A stretch of DNA of 64,000 bases from NCBI RefSeq assembly GCF_013377855.1, contig NZ_JABXYJ010000001.1, positions 558,498 through 622,497 of the forward strand, given 5' to 3'. Of the stretch, positions 1 to 8,700 are shown one piece after another. How positions within the stretch are numbered: the first letter of the stretch is position 1; every line of letters begins with the position of its first letter. The DNA comes from Cognatundibacterium oligocarboniphilum. Its GTDB lineage: Bacteria > Pseudomonadota > Gammaproteobacteria > Burkholderiales > Burkholderiaceae_D. The notes beneath the pieces are model-generated. The model saw nothing but the letters and a program-made list of their open reading frames with translations, was not told the origin of the DNA and made no database searches. Both the position numbers and the translations under genes were made by a program.

Positions 1-1031
1 TCGCCGGAAAAACGCACACCGCCGTCTGCGATACATGGTACGCCTGTGCCCTTGAGGGCATTCGCGACATTGGCAATGGCAGAAATCTGCGGCACGCCGA
101 CGCCGGCAACAATGCGCGTGGTACAGATCGAGCCAGGGCCGATACCGACTTTCACCGCATCCGCACCGTGCTCAACCAAGGCCAACGCTGCTGCGGCTGT
201 TGCGATATTTCCGCCGATGACTTCGATGTGCGGATAATTATCTTTTACCCAACGGACACGATCCAGCACGCCTTTAGAATGGCCGTGTGCAGTATCGACC
301 ACAATCACATCTACGCCAGCTTTTGCCAGCAAATCAATGCGTTCTTCATTGTCAGGACCAACGCCGACGGCTGCGCCGACGCGCAGCTTTCCCTGATCAT
401 CTTTAGATGCAAAAGGATGCTCGGTTGATTTCTGGATGTCTTTCACAGTAATCAGACCACGTAATTCAAACGCATCATTGACCACCAGCACGCGCTCAAG
501 ACGGTGTTTATTCATCAGACGCTTAGCTTCTGCCAGATCAGCCGTTTCATTCACACAAACCAGCTTTTCACGTGGTGTCATCTTGGCGCGGGCTTCCGCA
601 TCCAGCTCTTCCTCAAAGCGCAGATCACGGTTAGTGATAATACCAACCACGGTTTTGCCTTCCACAACCGGAAAACCACTGATGCCATACTGCTGCGACA
701 AAGCGATCACTTCACGGATTTTCATGCTCGGTGGAATCGTGATCGGATCACGCAGCACACCAGACTCAAAACGTTTGACCTTCGCGACTTCGCGAGCCTG
801 CTCCTTGGCAGTCAGATTTTTGTGGATAATGCCGATCCCGCCTTCCTGTGCCATAGCAATAGCCAGTCGTGCTTCGGTCACGGTATCCATGGCGGCAGAT
901 ACCAGAGGTATGCTCAGATGGATATTTCGCGTCAGCTTCGTCGCGAGGGAGGTGTCTTTTGGGAGAATATTCGAATACGCTGGGACGAGCAGCACGTCAT
1001 CGAACGTGAGTGCTTTTTGAAGTAAACGCAT
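1..1031 (-). CDS. guaB: IMP dehydrogenase (3' end outside window)
   Basis: Inosine-5'-monophosphate dehydrogenase oxidises IMP to XMP with NAD+, the committed step of GMP synthesis in the cytoplasm. The visible 343 codons run from ATG at 1031 ([15 protein letters not shown]) through the first part of the barrel. Two CBS domains follow, roughly residues 95-200, and then the barrel resumes. The catalytic loop GPGSICTTR is present, with the active-site cysteine, and is followed by the start of the GVPQ segment. About 140 C-terminal residues, including the flap, lie beyond the left edge. The reading frame is intact throughout. It is divergent from the DUF4124 gene across about 100 bp. In related genomes guaA normally follows, but it cannot be checked here. 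Confidence 0.97.
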   Translation of the reverse strand, partial: MRLLQKALTFDDVLLVPAYSNILPKDTSLATKLTRNIHLSIPLVSAAMDTVTEARLAIAMAQEGGIGIIHKNLTAKEQAREVAKVKRFESGVLRDPITIPPSMKIREVIALSQQYGISGFPVVEGKTVVGIITNRDLRFEEELDAEARAKMTPREKLVCVNETADLAEAKRLMNKHRLERVLVVNDAFELRGLITVKDIQKSTEHPFASKDDQGKLRVGAAVGVGPDNEERIDLLAKAGVDVIVVDTAHGHSKGVLDRVRWVKDNYPHIEVIGGNIATAAAALALVEHGADAVKVGIGPGSICTTRIVAGVGVPQISAIANVANALKGTGVPCIADGGVRFSG

Positions 1032-1132
1032 AGTATTTCCTATAGGCGCAAAAGCGAATTATACAGAAAACTTGCGAACTCGTCTCTCTGCATGTAAAAC
1101 TCTTATTTATTCATTTTCTTTCGAGAACTTAT

Positions 1133-1621
1133 ATGCTCACTTACCGGATCGCCGCACTGATCATGCTTGGAATGCTCGCCTGCCCTGCAGCCAATGCCCA
1201 ATATGTGTGGGTTGATGAAAAAGGAAACAAACAATTTTCAGATACTCCCCCGCCGGTATCCGTCCCTAAGAACCGCATCATCAAAGGGGGTACACCGATT
1301 TCAAAAACAGAAACTGACAGCAGCAACGCACAGGATGCTGCCTCCGCACCCGCAAAACCAATGACCACAGCGGAAAAAAATCAGGATTTCAATAAACGTC
1401 GCGCAGAGCAGGCAATCAAAGATAAAAAAGCAACCGACGAACAGCAGGCCAATGCAGACAAAGCCAATAATTGCGAGCGTGCAAAAAATTATCAGAAAAT
1501 ACTGGACTCCGGTGTGCGCGTCACCACGGCCGATAAAAACGGGGAGCGCAGTTACCTGACAGATAGTCAGCGGGAAAAAGAAGTTGCTGATATTAAAAAA
1601 GCACTCTCTGATTGCAAATAA
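1133..1621 (+). CDS. DUF4124 domain exported protein
   Basis: A 162-residue protein of unknown function. Residues 1-22 form a clear Sec signal peptide ending near ANAQ. Directly after it is the DUF4124 signature YVWVDEKGNKQFSDTPPP, in which aromatic residues and an SDTPP turn are typical of this short beta-rich domain. The rest is hydrophilic, Lys/Asp/Ala-rich and probably helical, with two cysteines (NNCER and the C-terminal SDCK) that could form a disulfide. It is expected to be periplasmic. It lies between guaB and ratB, an arrangement common in Burkholderiales. Substrate and partners are unknown. The family assignment rests on the motif; a molecular role is not claimed. Confidence 0.85.
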   Translation: MLTYRIAALIMLGMLACPAANAQYVWVDEKGNKQFSDTPPPVSVPKNRIIKGGTPISKTETDSSNAQDAASAPAKPMTTAEKNQDFNKRRAEQAIKDKKATDEQQANADKANNCERAKNYQKILDSGVRVTTADKNGERSYLTDSQREKEVADIKKALSDCK

Positions 1622-1637
1622 ATATACCTTTGAGTAA

Positions 1638-1931
1638 TCAGATTTTTTCCTGACGATGCTTTCTGGCACGCCGACGCCGGGCTTCCATCGGGTCGGCTAA
1701 CAAAGGGCGATAAATTTCCACCCTGTCCCCCTCATGCAAAACGGTCGATAACTCTTTTAATTTCCCGAAAACACCAACTTTCAATATGCTGATATCAATT
1801 TCAGGAAAAGTCCGGACTACACCACTCTCCTGTATCGCATCATAAACAGTGGTGCCTGCCGGCAGACGAACATTCAGCATACAAATACCTTCTACAGAGG
1901 CATAACAAACCTGCACTGCAATTTCAGGCAT
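1638..1931 (-). CDS. ratB: RnfH/RatB family ubiquitin-like protein
   Basis: A 97-residue protein of the RnfH family, which has a beta-grasp (ubiquitin-like) fold. Recognisable segments are the N-terminal strand MPEIAVQVCYA, the RLPAGTTVYDAIQESGV helix region, and the C-terminal DRVEIYRPLLADPMEARRRRA block that marks this family. I chose ATG at 1931; the frame is open another 23 codons upstream, but that part lacks family similarity. The start overlaps the last 8 bases of ratA, so the two are almost certainly translationally coupled. The family pairs with RatA in most proteobacteria. The molecular role is unclear, and the name RatB does not imply toxin activity. Confidence 0.9.
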   Translation of the reverse strand: MPEIAVQVCYASVEGICMLNVRLPAGTTVYDAIQESGVVRTFPEIDISILKVGVFGKLKELSTVLHEGDRVEIYRPLLADPMEARRRRARKHRQEKI

Positions 1932-2355
1932 AAGTTGTCTCCGCACGTGCGCAAAAAGAATCCACAAAGCTATTGGCAATTTTGCTGAAGACAGGCCCAA
2001 TTAAGTGCTCAAGTAATTTGCTGGAAAACTCGTAATTCAGATCGAATTCAATTTTGCATGCATCCGCGCGTAACTCTGTAAATTTCCAGTTGCCACTCAG
2101 ATGCCTGAACGGTCCCTCGACCAGATGCATCTGCATTGAATGCGGTGCCTGGTTCACATTACGGGTTGTAAAGCTTTGTTTGATACCGTGATAATTAATG
2201 TTCAGTGTTGCCGTCAGATGATTTTCCGAACGTTCCGCCACAGTCACATCCCCGCACCAAGGCAAAAAAAGAGGATAATCCTCCACCCGGTCAACCAGCG
2301 CGAACATCTGCGCTGCGCTGTATCCGATAAAAACTGTCTTATGCACAACTGCCAT
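1924..2355 (-). CDS. ratA: RatA / COQ10-like START-domain protein
   Basis: A 143-residue protein of the type II toxin RatA / polyketide cyclase (START, COQ10-like) family. In E. coli it was described as a 70S ribosome-association inhibitor. Eukaryotic COQ10 homologues bind ubiquinone, so a respiratory-quinone role is equally plausible. Family features visible are AVVHKTVFIGYSA at the start, the MFALVDRVEDYPLFLPWC block, and VEGPFRHLSGNW in the centre. I chose ATG at 2355 (MAVVHK) over an upstream in-frame start at 2391 because the family begins there. It lies upstream of ratB with an 8-base overlap and is divergent from smpB, the conserved smpB/ratA neighbourhood. Confidence 0.92.
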   Translation of the reverse strand: MAVVHKTVFIGYSAAQMFALVDRVEDYPLFLPWCGDVTVAERSENHLTATLNINYHGIKQSFTTRNVNQAPHSMQMHLVEGPFRHLSGNWKFTELRADACKIEFDLNYEFSSKLLEHLIGPVFSKIANSFVDSFCARAETTYA

Positions 2356-2468
2356 TGAGATAAACCATTTGGTAAAATTCCAAGTCCGCATTTTAACCGA
2401 GTCATTGTCAGACCGAAATTACCTTTACCAATTTCGAGACTGATCGACCAATCTACATCCCCTCATAA

Positions 2469-2918
2469 ATGAGCATCGCCGATAACAAAAAAGCATTTCA
2501 CGATTACTTTATCGAAGAACAATTCGAAGCCGGCATTGTATTGGAAGGCTGGGAAGTCAAGGCAATCCGTGCCGGACGTCTGCAACTGAAAGAAGCCTAT
2601 GTCATCGTTCGTAACGGGGAAATTTATCTGTTTGGCGCGCACATCGGCGCATTACCAACCGCGTCAACCCACATTCACCCGGATTCCGTCCGTACCCGGA
2701 AACTGTTATTGCACGCCGCTGAAATCAGTAAGCTGATCGGAAAAGTTGAACGTTCAGGCTATACGATGGTGCCGCTGAATATGCATTTCAGCAAAGGCAG
2801 GGTCAAATGCCAGATCGGATTGGCAAAAGGCAAAAAGCAGCACGACAAGCGAGATGCGGAAAAAGAACGGGACTGGCAGCGCGAACAGCAGAAAATTATG
2901 AAACAACACCGTCGCTGA
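2469..2918 (+). CDS. smpB: SsrA-binding protein SmpB
   Basis: SmpB binds tmRNA and delivers it to stalled ribosomes for trans-translation. The 149-residue length is usual for the family. Hallmarks are the N-terminal [20 protein letters not shown] segment, the [11 protein letters not shown] beta-barrel strand, the YLFGAHIGA strand, and the basic tail [17 protein letters not shown] that becomes helical in the ribosomal mRNA channel. Transcription is divergent from ratA, with about 110 bp between start codons. The tmRNA gene itself (ssrA) is not visible near it in this window. Confidence 0.97.
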   Translation: MSIADNKKAFHDYFIEEQFEAGIVLEGWEVKAIRAGRLQLKEAYVIVRNGEIYLFGAHIGALPTASTHIHPDSVRTRKLLLHAAEISKLIGKVERSGYTMVPLNMHFSKGRVKCQIGLAKGKKQHDKRDAEKERDWQREQQKIMKQHRR

Positions 2919-2948
2919 TGCTATTCAGCGACCTCATCACACCGTGCA

Positions 2949-3314
2949 TTATTTTTTCCCAGACTGAATTTCACGCTCCATGTCCTGAATCTGCTGTCGC
3001 ATTGCGCGACGCTCGTCCGGATTCAGTTTATTTTTCTTCACTTCCTGCAATCGGGAACAACCAGGCATCGTGGCAGCATCTCCTTGATGACACTGTTTAT
3101 CAATTTCATCCTTTTTGGCAAAACCGGCTGGTCTGGACAGATGCGGGTCGCGCACTACGGCTCTTTTCTGGGGATCGGAATGCCCATTTTTCCCCTGAGA
3201 TAGGGCATTTGGCCAGAAACTGGCTATCCGGAATACACCATCACCAGCAATCGCATTTATCTGACATAACAGAATGATGCCAGCGGCGAAGACCTTGACA
3301 GCAGTATTGTTCAT
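2949..3314 (-). CDS. small exported protein of unknown function
   Basis: A 121-residue protein I do not recognise. It begins with a hydrophobic stretch (MNNTAVKVFAAGIILLCQINAIAG), a plausible Sec signal peptide. The mature part is hydrophilic with two cysteines, KQCHQGDAATMPGC, which could form a disulfide. The C-terminus is a charged helix (DERRAMRQQIQDMEREIQ). I chose ATG at 3314; a TTG four codons upstream is possible. It converges on smpB with about 30 bp between the two 3' ends and is divergent from ompR. The Cys-x(n)-Gly-Cys plus helical tail resembles many short uncharacterised periplasmic proteins of Burkholderiales. No function is assigned. Confidence 0.6.
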   Translation of the reverse strand: MNNTAVKVFAAGIILLCQINAIAGDGVFRIASFWPNALSQGKNGHSDPQKRAVVRDPHLSRPAGFAKKDEIDKQCHQGDAATMPGCSRLQEVKKNKLNPDERRAMRQQIQDMEREIQSGKK

Positions 3315-3483
3315 TAAGGCGATCAAAAATTGATAGTATTATCTGAGAAAGAGCATTGCCGCTTGAAGCATTTCCGCTCTCGTTTTAAATTCAAGGATGA
3401 TGAGTCTCCGCCGAAGGACAATAGCAGCGGATAAGCCTGCTCAGTGTAATGGAGCTCGTCAGAAGTTAATTTTCCCCTTGAGT

Positions 3484-3500
3484 AAAGTGTGTAACACTTT
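3484..3500. promoter_or_regulatory. palindrome upstream of ompR
   Basis: AAAGTGT-GTA-ACACTTT is a perfect 7-bp inverted repeat with a 3-base centre, starting 74 bp before the ompR start codon. It could be a protein-binding site in the ompR promoter region or a short RNA hairpin in the leader. The centre reads GTAACA, which resembles half of the classical OmpR recognition sequence, so autoregulation is conceivable. The rest of this 240-bp gap shows no other convincing signal. Confidence 0.3.
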
Positions 3501-3557
3501 GTAAGTCAAGCCTTTAACAGGTTTCCAAGCTGCAACGATGCCAGTACCATCAATATT

Positions 3558-4325
3558 ATGAACACTCTCCAATCAAACACTGATACCACTGCTGCTCCCA
3601 GCAGCCCGCCTAAGGCAAAAATTCTGGTCGTTGATGACGATTTACGGCTGCGTGAGCTGCTGCGACGCTATCTGACCGAACAAGGTTTTTATGTTGTTGG
3701 TGCAGAAAATGCACAAACCATGAATAAGTTCTGGATGCGTGAACGTTACGACATGCTGGTGCTTGATCTGATGCTACCCGGTGAAGACGGTCTCGCTATT
3801 TGCCGCCGCCTGCGGGGTGCCGGAGACCGCACGCCGATCATCATGCTCACGGCAAAAGGCGAGGAAGTTGACCGGATTATCGGCCTTGAAATGGGGGCAG
3901 ACGACTACCTGCCCAAACCGTTTAATCCACGTGAACTGGTTGCCCGCATCAATGCCGTATTACGCAGAAAAGTGCCGGACGAATTACCGGGTGCGCCATC
4001 CGACGGACCGCAGACATTTTCATTTGGCGACTTCGTGCTCGATCTGGGAACCCGTACGCTGAAAAAGAAAAACGAAACAATTTCCCTGACAACCGGTGAA
4101 TTTTCCGTTCTTAAAGTTTTTGCACGCCATGCACGTCAGCCGCTGTCCCGCGAAAAACTGATGGAACTTGCCAGAGGCCGGGAGTATGAGGTTTTTGACC
4201 GCAGTCTGGATGTTCAGATTTCACGATTAAGAAAACTGATTGAACCGGATCCGTCAAATCCCCTCTATATCCAGACCGTCTGGGGTTTAGGTTATGTTTT
4301 CATTCCTGACGGAGCGAAAGAATAA
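3558..4325 (+). CDS. ompR: OmpR-family response regulator
   Basis: A 255-residue two-component response regulator. An Ala/Ser/Pro-rich lead of about 18 residues precedes the receiver domain (about 20-135). This carries the acidic pocket VVDDD (D26-28), the phospho-acceptor D70 in VLDLMLPGEDG, and the conserved K120 in DDYLPKPFNP. The C-terminal half is an OmpR-type winged helix, including FSVLKVFARHARQPLSREKL, RSLDVQISRLRKLIE and the terminal TVWGLGYVF. The sequence is close to OmpR proper and lies 17 bp before a matching EnvZ-type kinase, so the pair is probably the osmotic/envelope regulator. No strong Shine-Dalgarno precedes the ATG. Its targets cannot be read from the window. Confidence 0.92.
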   Translation: MNTLQSNTDTTAAPSSPPKAKILVVDDDLRLRELLRRYLTEQGFYVVGAENAQTMNKFWMRERYDMLVLDLMLPGEDGLAICRRLRGAGDRTPIIMLTAKGEEVDRIIGLEMGADDYLPKPFNPRELVARINAVLRRKVPDELPGAPSDGPQTFSFGDFVLDLGTRTLKKKNETISLTTGEFSVLKVFARHARQPLSREKLMELARGREYEVFDRSLDVQISRLRKLIEPDPSNPLYIQTVWGLGYVFIPDGAKE

Positions 4326-4342
4326 GCCTTCCGGATTTCCGT

Positions 4343-5704
4343 ATGCGCTCTTATCTGAACAGTCTTGAATGGCTGCGCAGCGGCCTCTTCTGGCGCACGT
4401 TCTTTTTACTTGCCATGCTGGTCATGTCGAGCATGACGATATGGTTTATCAGTTTCAGAACCCTGGAACGCACGCCGCGCGCAGAACAGCTGACCTCGCA
4501 GATCGTATCTATTGCCAATATCACCCGCGCAGCATTAACCCATGCTGCTCCCGAAAAACGTAAAGAACTGCTGCTTGAATTCGCCCATAATCAAGGTATA
4601 CGAATCTATACCTTAAAAGACAGCGATGTGGTGGAAGCGCTGGATTCAAGCGCTTTTTTGGCGGAATTCAGTGATCTCCTAAAATCCAGGTTGGGTAAAG
4701 AAACCCGCTTCGCCCGCAACGTTAATGGTATTGAGGCATTCTGGATCAGTATTGACATTGAAGGGGATGCCTACTGGCTGCAACTCGATGAGGACAAGCT
4801 GGATCCGCCCAGCACACTTCCCGTCATCAGCTGGATCACATCAACTCTGCTGATCACCTTGCTGGGCGCTGCAGCCATTTCCAAATTTATCAACGAACCA
4901 TTGTCGCGACTCAGCAATGCTGCCCGTCTTCTGGCTCAGGGCAAAGAGCCGCCAGCGTTGCCAGAACGTGGTCCCAAAGAAATTCGAGAAACCAACGCCA
5001 GTTTTAATCAGATGGTGGAAGATCTGGCACGCATAGACACGGACCGTACCATCATTCTCGCAGGGATTTCCCACGACTTGCGCACCCCGCTCGCTCGCAT
5101 GCAGCTCGAAGTAGAACTGGCAAATCTGGATGAGTCCGCCCGGGAAGGCATGCAGTCTGATCTGTCCCAGATGGATGCCATCATTAATCAGTTCCTGGAC
5201 TATGCCAAGCCGATCGAAAGCCTGCGCTTTGATCCGATCAATGTCAGTGAATTATTACAGCAGGTGATTCATGAATATGCACGGGTTAATTATCTGCATA
5301 TCCGTACTTCGATCGCACCAGAGCAATACGTGGCCGGAAATGCAACGGAACTACGGCGTCTGTTCAGTAACCTGATTGAAAATGCATGTCGCTACGGAAA
5401 AAATCCGGACAAACTCAATACCGTGGTGGAAATCCAGTGCAGCCACAAAAACCGCGGAAAAAAACAGGGTGTATTGATCAGCTTCCGTGATTATGGCGAC
5501 GGCGCTCCGAGCGATGACCTGAATCGCCTGCTGAAACCATTCACCCGGGCGGATGCCTCCAGGAGTCAGGCCAATGGTTCCGGTCTGGGCCTGGCCATTG
5601 TCGACCGTATTATTCGCCGTCACCGCGGCAGATTAAGAATCTACAATCATGAACGCAAAGGATTTGTCGCAGTCATGATCTTTCCTGAAATGAAAACCAA
5701 ATAG
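4343..5704 (+). CDS. envZ: EnvZ-like sensor histidine kinase
   Basis: A 453-residue inner-membrane histidine kinase that should phosphorylate and dephosphorylate the OmpR encoded just upstream. TM1 is about residues 17-38, a periplasmic domain of about 120 residues follows, TM2 is about 160-179, and then comes a HAMP linker (INEPLSRLSNAARLLAQG). The H-box is AGISHDLRTPLARMQLEVEL with phospho-accepting H244. The catalytic domain has the N-box NLIENACRYG, the D-box RDYGDGAP and the G-box GSGLGLAIVDRIIRRH. Translation follows ompR directly and a terminator follows the stop codon, so ompR-envZ is a two-gene operon. The stimulus is unknown. Confidence 0.92.
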   Translation: MRSYLNSLEWLRSGLFWRTFFLLAMLVMSSMTIWFISFRTLERTPRAEQLTSQIVSIANITRAALTHAAPEKRKELLLEFAHNQGIRIYTLKDSDVVEALDSSAFLAEFSDLLKSRLGKETRFARNVNGIEAFWISIDIEGDAYWLQLDEDKLDPPSTLPVISWITSTLLITLLGAAAISKFINEPLSRLSNAARLLAQGKEPPALPERGPKEIRETNASFNQMVEDLARIDTDRTIILAGISHDLRTPLARMQLEVELANLDESAREGMQSDLSQMDAIINQFLDYAKPIESLRFDPINVSELLQQVIHEYARVNYLHIRTSIAPEQYVAGNATELRRLFSNLIENACRYGKNPDKLNTVVEIQCSHKNRGKKQGVLISFRDYGDGAPSDDLNRLLKPFTRADASRSQANGSGLGLAIVDRIIRRHRGRLRIYNHERKGFVAVMIFPEMKTK

Positions 5705-5705
5705 A

Positions 5706-5732
5706 AATCCCGGTCAGTGCCGGGATTTTTTC
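5706..5732. terminator. terminator between envZ and giant coiled-coil gene
   Basis: AATCCCGG-TCAGTG-CCGGGATT is an 8-bp stem followed by a T run on the plus strand, two bases after the envZ stop codon. A shorter A-rich flank on the left means it may also end transcription of the convergent large gene. Confidence 0.85.
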
Positions 5733-5770
5733 TATCAGCAACTCGCCTGAACTTGTTCAGATGCGACGAC

Positions 5771-8700
5771 TTATCTGCTGTTATTCATCGCCAGCTGTAA
5801 CCGTGTCTTTCTATCCGCATCCTGTGCCGTTTCTGCTTTAACTGCCTGTTGCGGCTGGACAGCTGGCTGACGCTTGTCCCCAGGTGCAATCTGCGTCAAC
5901 TGATAACTCATCTGCAATGCAGGCGCTCCGACACTGGCTCTGACAGGCAATGTCGCAGGTGCATGAACAGTTACCGCTGGCGCTGTTGCGGCTACTGCGC
6001 TGGCAAACGGAAGATGAACCGACACATGAGTCCACCCGATGGCACCGGATGCTCCGGCGCACAGTACCAGCCCTGCCAGCACAGATGGACGCAGACGGAA
6101 ACGGAATTTCTCAGCCGCTTTGACTTCTTCCATTGACGCTGACGCCAATTCAGCAGGAACGTCAACTGGTGCGATCGCCAGCATTTGCTGAGCCTGCAAA
6201 CGCCAGGATTCACTGTCGGACTGATTGCTGCGCAGTTTTGCCATCAATGCCTGAGCCAGGATTCCGGCTTCCCGGTGTTCCGCATCCAACTGCTGCTGCA
6301 ATTGCTCCGTCTCAGACTGGATCGCGCTTTCCTGTGATTCCAGTTTCTTTTTCAATTCATCTGCATCTGCCTTGTGCTGCAACTGGCGTTCTGCAAGTTG
6401 CTCAATCTGTTGCTGCAACCGGGCATTCGATTCCTGCTGAACCTGTTCTTCAGCAGACATACGCAATACAGTCTGCTGAGCCTGCTCCAGCGCCTGTTGG
6501 CTGGCGAAAATTTCAGCCCGTTGCTTCAAAAGCTGATCCGCAAATCCTGCTTCAGCTTCTTCTTTTCGCTGCAACTCTTCCAGCAGAGACTGCTCAAGCT
6601 GAAGACGCGCAGCCAGGTCTTTAGCCAGGGCTTGCTCTGCTGCGATCCGCTGTGTCTCAAGCGTCGTTTGTTCCTGTTCTATCGCCAAACGGTTTTGTAG
6701 TTCAGCAATCGCGATTTTTGCCTGTTCTGCACGCGCTTCCTGTGCAGCGGACAATTCCTGCTCCAGAGCCAGCTTTTGCTGTTCCAGTGCGCTGGCCTCT
6801 TGCTCTTGTCGGGCACGCGCAACACTCTGCGCTGCCAGTGCCTGTTCTGCCTGCAAGCGTTCGCGGGACGCCTGCAAAATCAATGCTTCCGCCTCCATTT
6901 TTTGATCAATTGCCAGCAACGCCTGCTGCTTCATCTCTATGGCCTGTTGCTCTTGCTGTTGCTGCAACTGCAGCGCCGCAATATGGTGCTGAGTCAGCTC
7001 AATATTTTGTGCCTCCAGCCTTTGTGCGGTCAGCATTTCATCTGCCTGCGCCTGTGCAGCGATCGCCGCTTCCTGCTGGGTCGCCGCCTGCAATGCAGCC
7101 AGTTCTGCCGCTTCTTTTTCTGCCGCAGTTTTCTTTTGCATGGCAACGCTGGCATTTTGCTCTGCCTGGGCACGTAATTCCGCTGCCTGCAGATATTCCC
7201 GTTCAGCCAGCCGATGTTGTTCTGCCGCACTAAGCGCCTGCTGTTCAGCAACTGCTTTCCGACGCAGCAGACTCAGCGCTTCCAGTTCCAGCGCCGCACG
7301 GCGGCTTTCCATCATCGCCAGCGCCTCAGCTTCCTGCAATTTATCTGCCGCTGCCTGCATGGCGATTTTTTGGGCTTCTGCATGTTCGGCTGATTTGGCA
7401 AACAATGCCTGCTCAATCTCAGCCTGCTGTGCGGCAGCCTGTTGCGCCCGCTGCTCTTCCTCTGCCCGCAAAATAGCCAATGCTGCCGATTTTTGCTCAT
7501 CTTCCAGCCGTTGCCGGGCAGCCAGTTCCAAAGTTTGTTCTGCCGCCAGTTTTGCCTTGAGCTCCTGACTCAGCTGCTGCTCGGTTTCCAGGCGTTCCTG
7601 TTCAAGACGGACAGATTCCTTCAGCAAACCGGTTTTCTGTTCCAGCGCAGCGGCAGCTTCCCTCTTAATGAATGCTTCTTCCGCAGCCTGCGCCAGCCAT
7701 TGCTTTTCAGCAGCATTCAGATGGTCGGCGATCTGTTTCGCCTCTGATTCTGCAGCCGCACGTTGCTGCAACAAGAATAGTTGTTCCTGTTCAGCCTGGA
7801 TGCGTGCAGCCGCCTCATCCTTCGCTGCCTGCTCCGCCTGCTGCTTCGCGGTCAGCACGGCCATTAATTCCTGCTCGGCCTGAATACGCGCCTGTTGCGC
7901 CACAACCAGCTGCTGCTCTTGTTCCAGACGCTGGATACTCAGGGTCTCCATCAGTTTTGCCGCATCTGCATGGGCCGCTAGTTCCTGATGCAGTGCTTCT
8001 TCGGCGGCCAGCGTTGCTTCGGCAGCGAGACGGACAATCTGCTGCGCACGCGCATTCGCCTCTGCAAACTCGCTTGCCTGCTGCTCACTGACTAAACGGC
8101 TCTGCAAATGTTCCTGTGCATTTTTTTCAGCCTCCAATCTTGCTTCTGTACTCACCAGCAACTGGGCTTCTTCGGCGGAACGCTGTTGTAGCACGCGATC
8201 TAATTCGGCAATTTTCCGATTTTTTTCTACTACCAGCTGATGCGCTTTATGCTGGCTGGCAGCATAATTTTCTGCCTGTGCATGTAAAGTTTTTTCTGCC
8301 TCCAGCCTGGCCTGCATCAACGCTTCAGCTTCTTTTTCAGCACGCGCACGTGCTGCGGCCAGCTTTGCCTGTTCTTGTTCGGCAATGGCTTTGGATTGCG
8401 CTGCAGCGCAGGCTGACTGCTCGGCAGCGAGTAATTCCGCTGCTGCCGCCGCGGCCAGTTTATCGGCCTTTACTTTCTGCTCCTGAAGTTCTGCCTGCTG
8501 TGCCAGCGCCGCCGCCGCCTGCTGTTGTGCCTGCACCTTCTCCTGTTCCAGACGCGTCAGCTGAGTTGCGGCCCTGACCCTCTCTGCCGCCGCCTGCGCC
8601 GCCTGTTGCTCTGCCGCTGCCTGCATTTTTTGTTGTTCTGCCAGTTTCTGCTCTTCCGCCAGACGTACTTCAATAGCTGTGCGCAGCAGTTGTTCAGCCT

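Noticed and set aside
1924..1931. ratA-ratB as a classical toxin-antitoxin pair
   Set aside because: RatB (RnfH family) is not an established antitoxin and the pair is core in proteobacteria. The overlap shows coupling, not a toxin-antitoxin system.
3397..3504. 35-codon ORF with AAGGA nearby, upstream of ompR
   Set aside because: The spacing is too short, the product has no signature and it overlaps the palindromic region; a chance ORF is more likely.
2919..3560. tmRNA gene near smpB
   Set aside because: No alanine-tRNA-like ends or tag-encoding segment were seen next to smpB on either strand.
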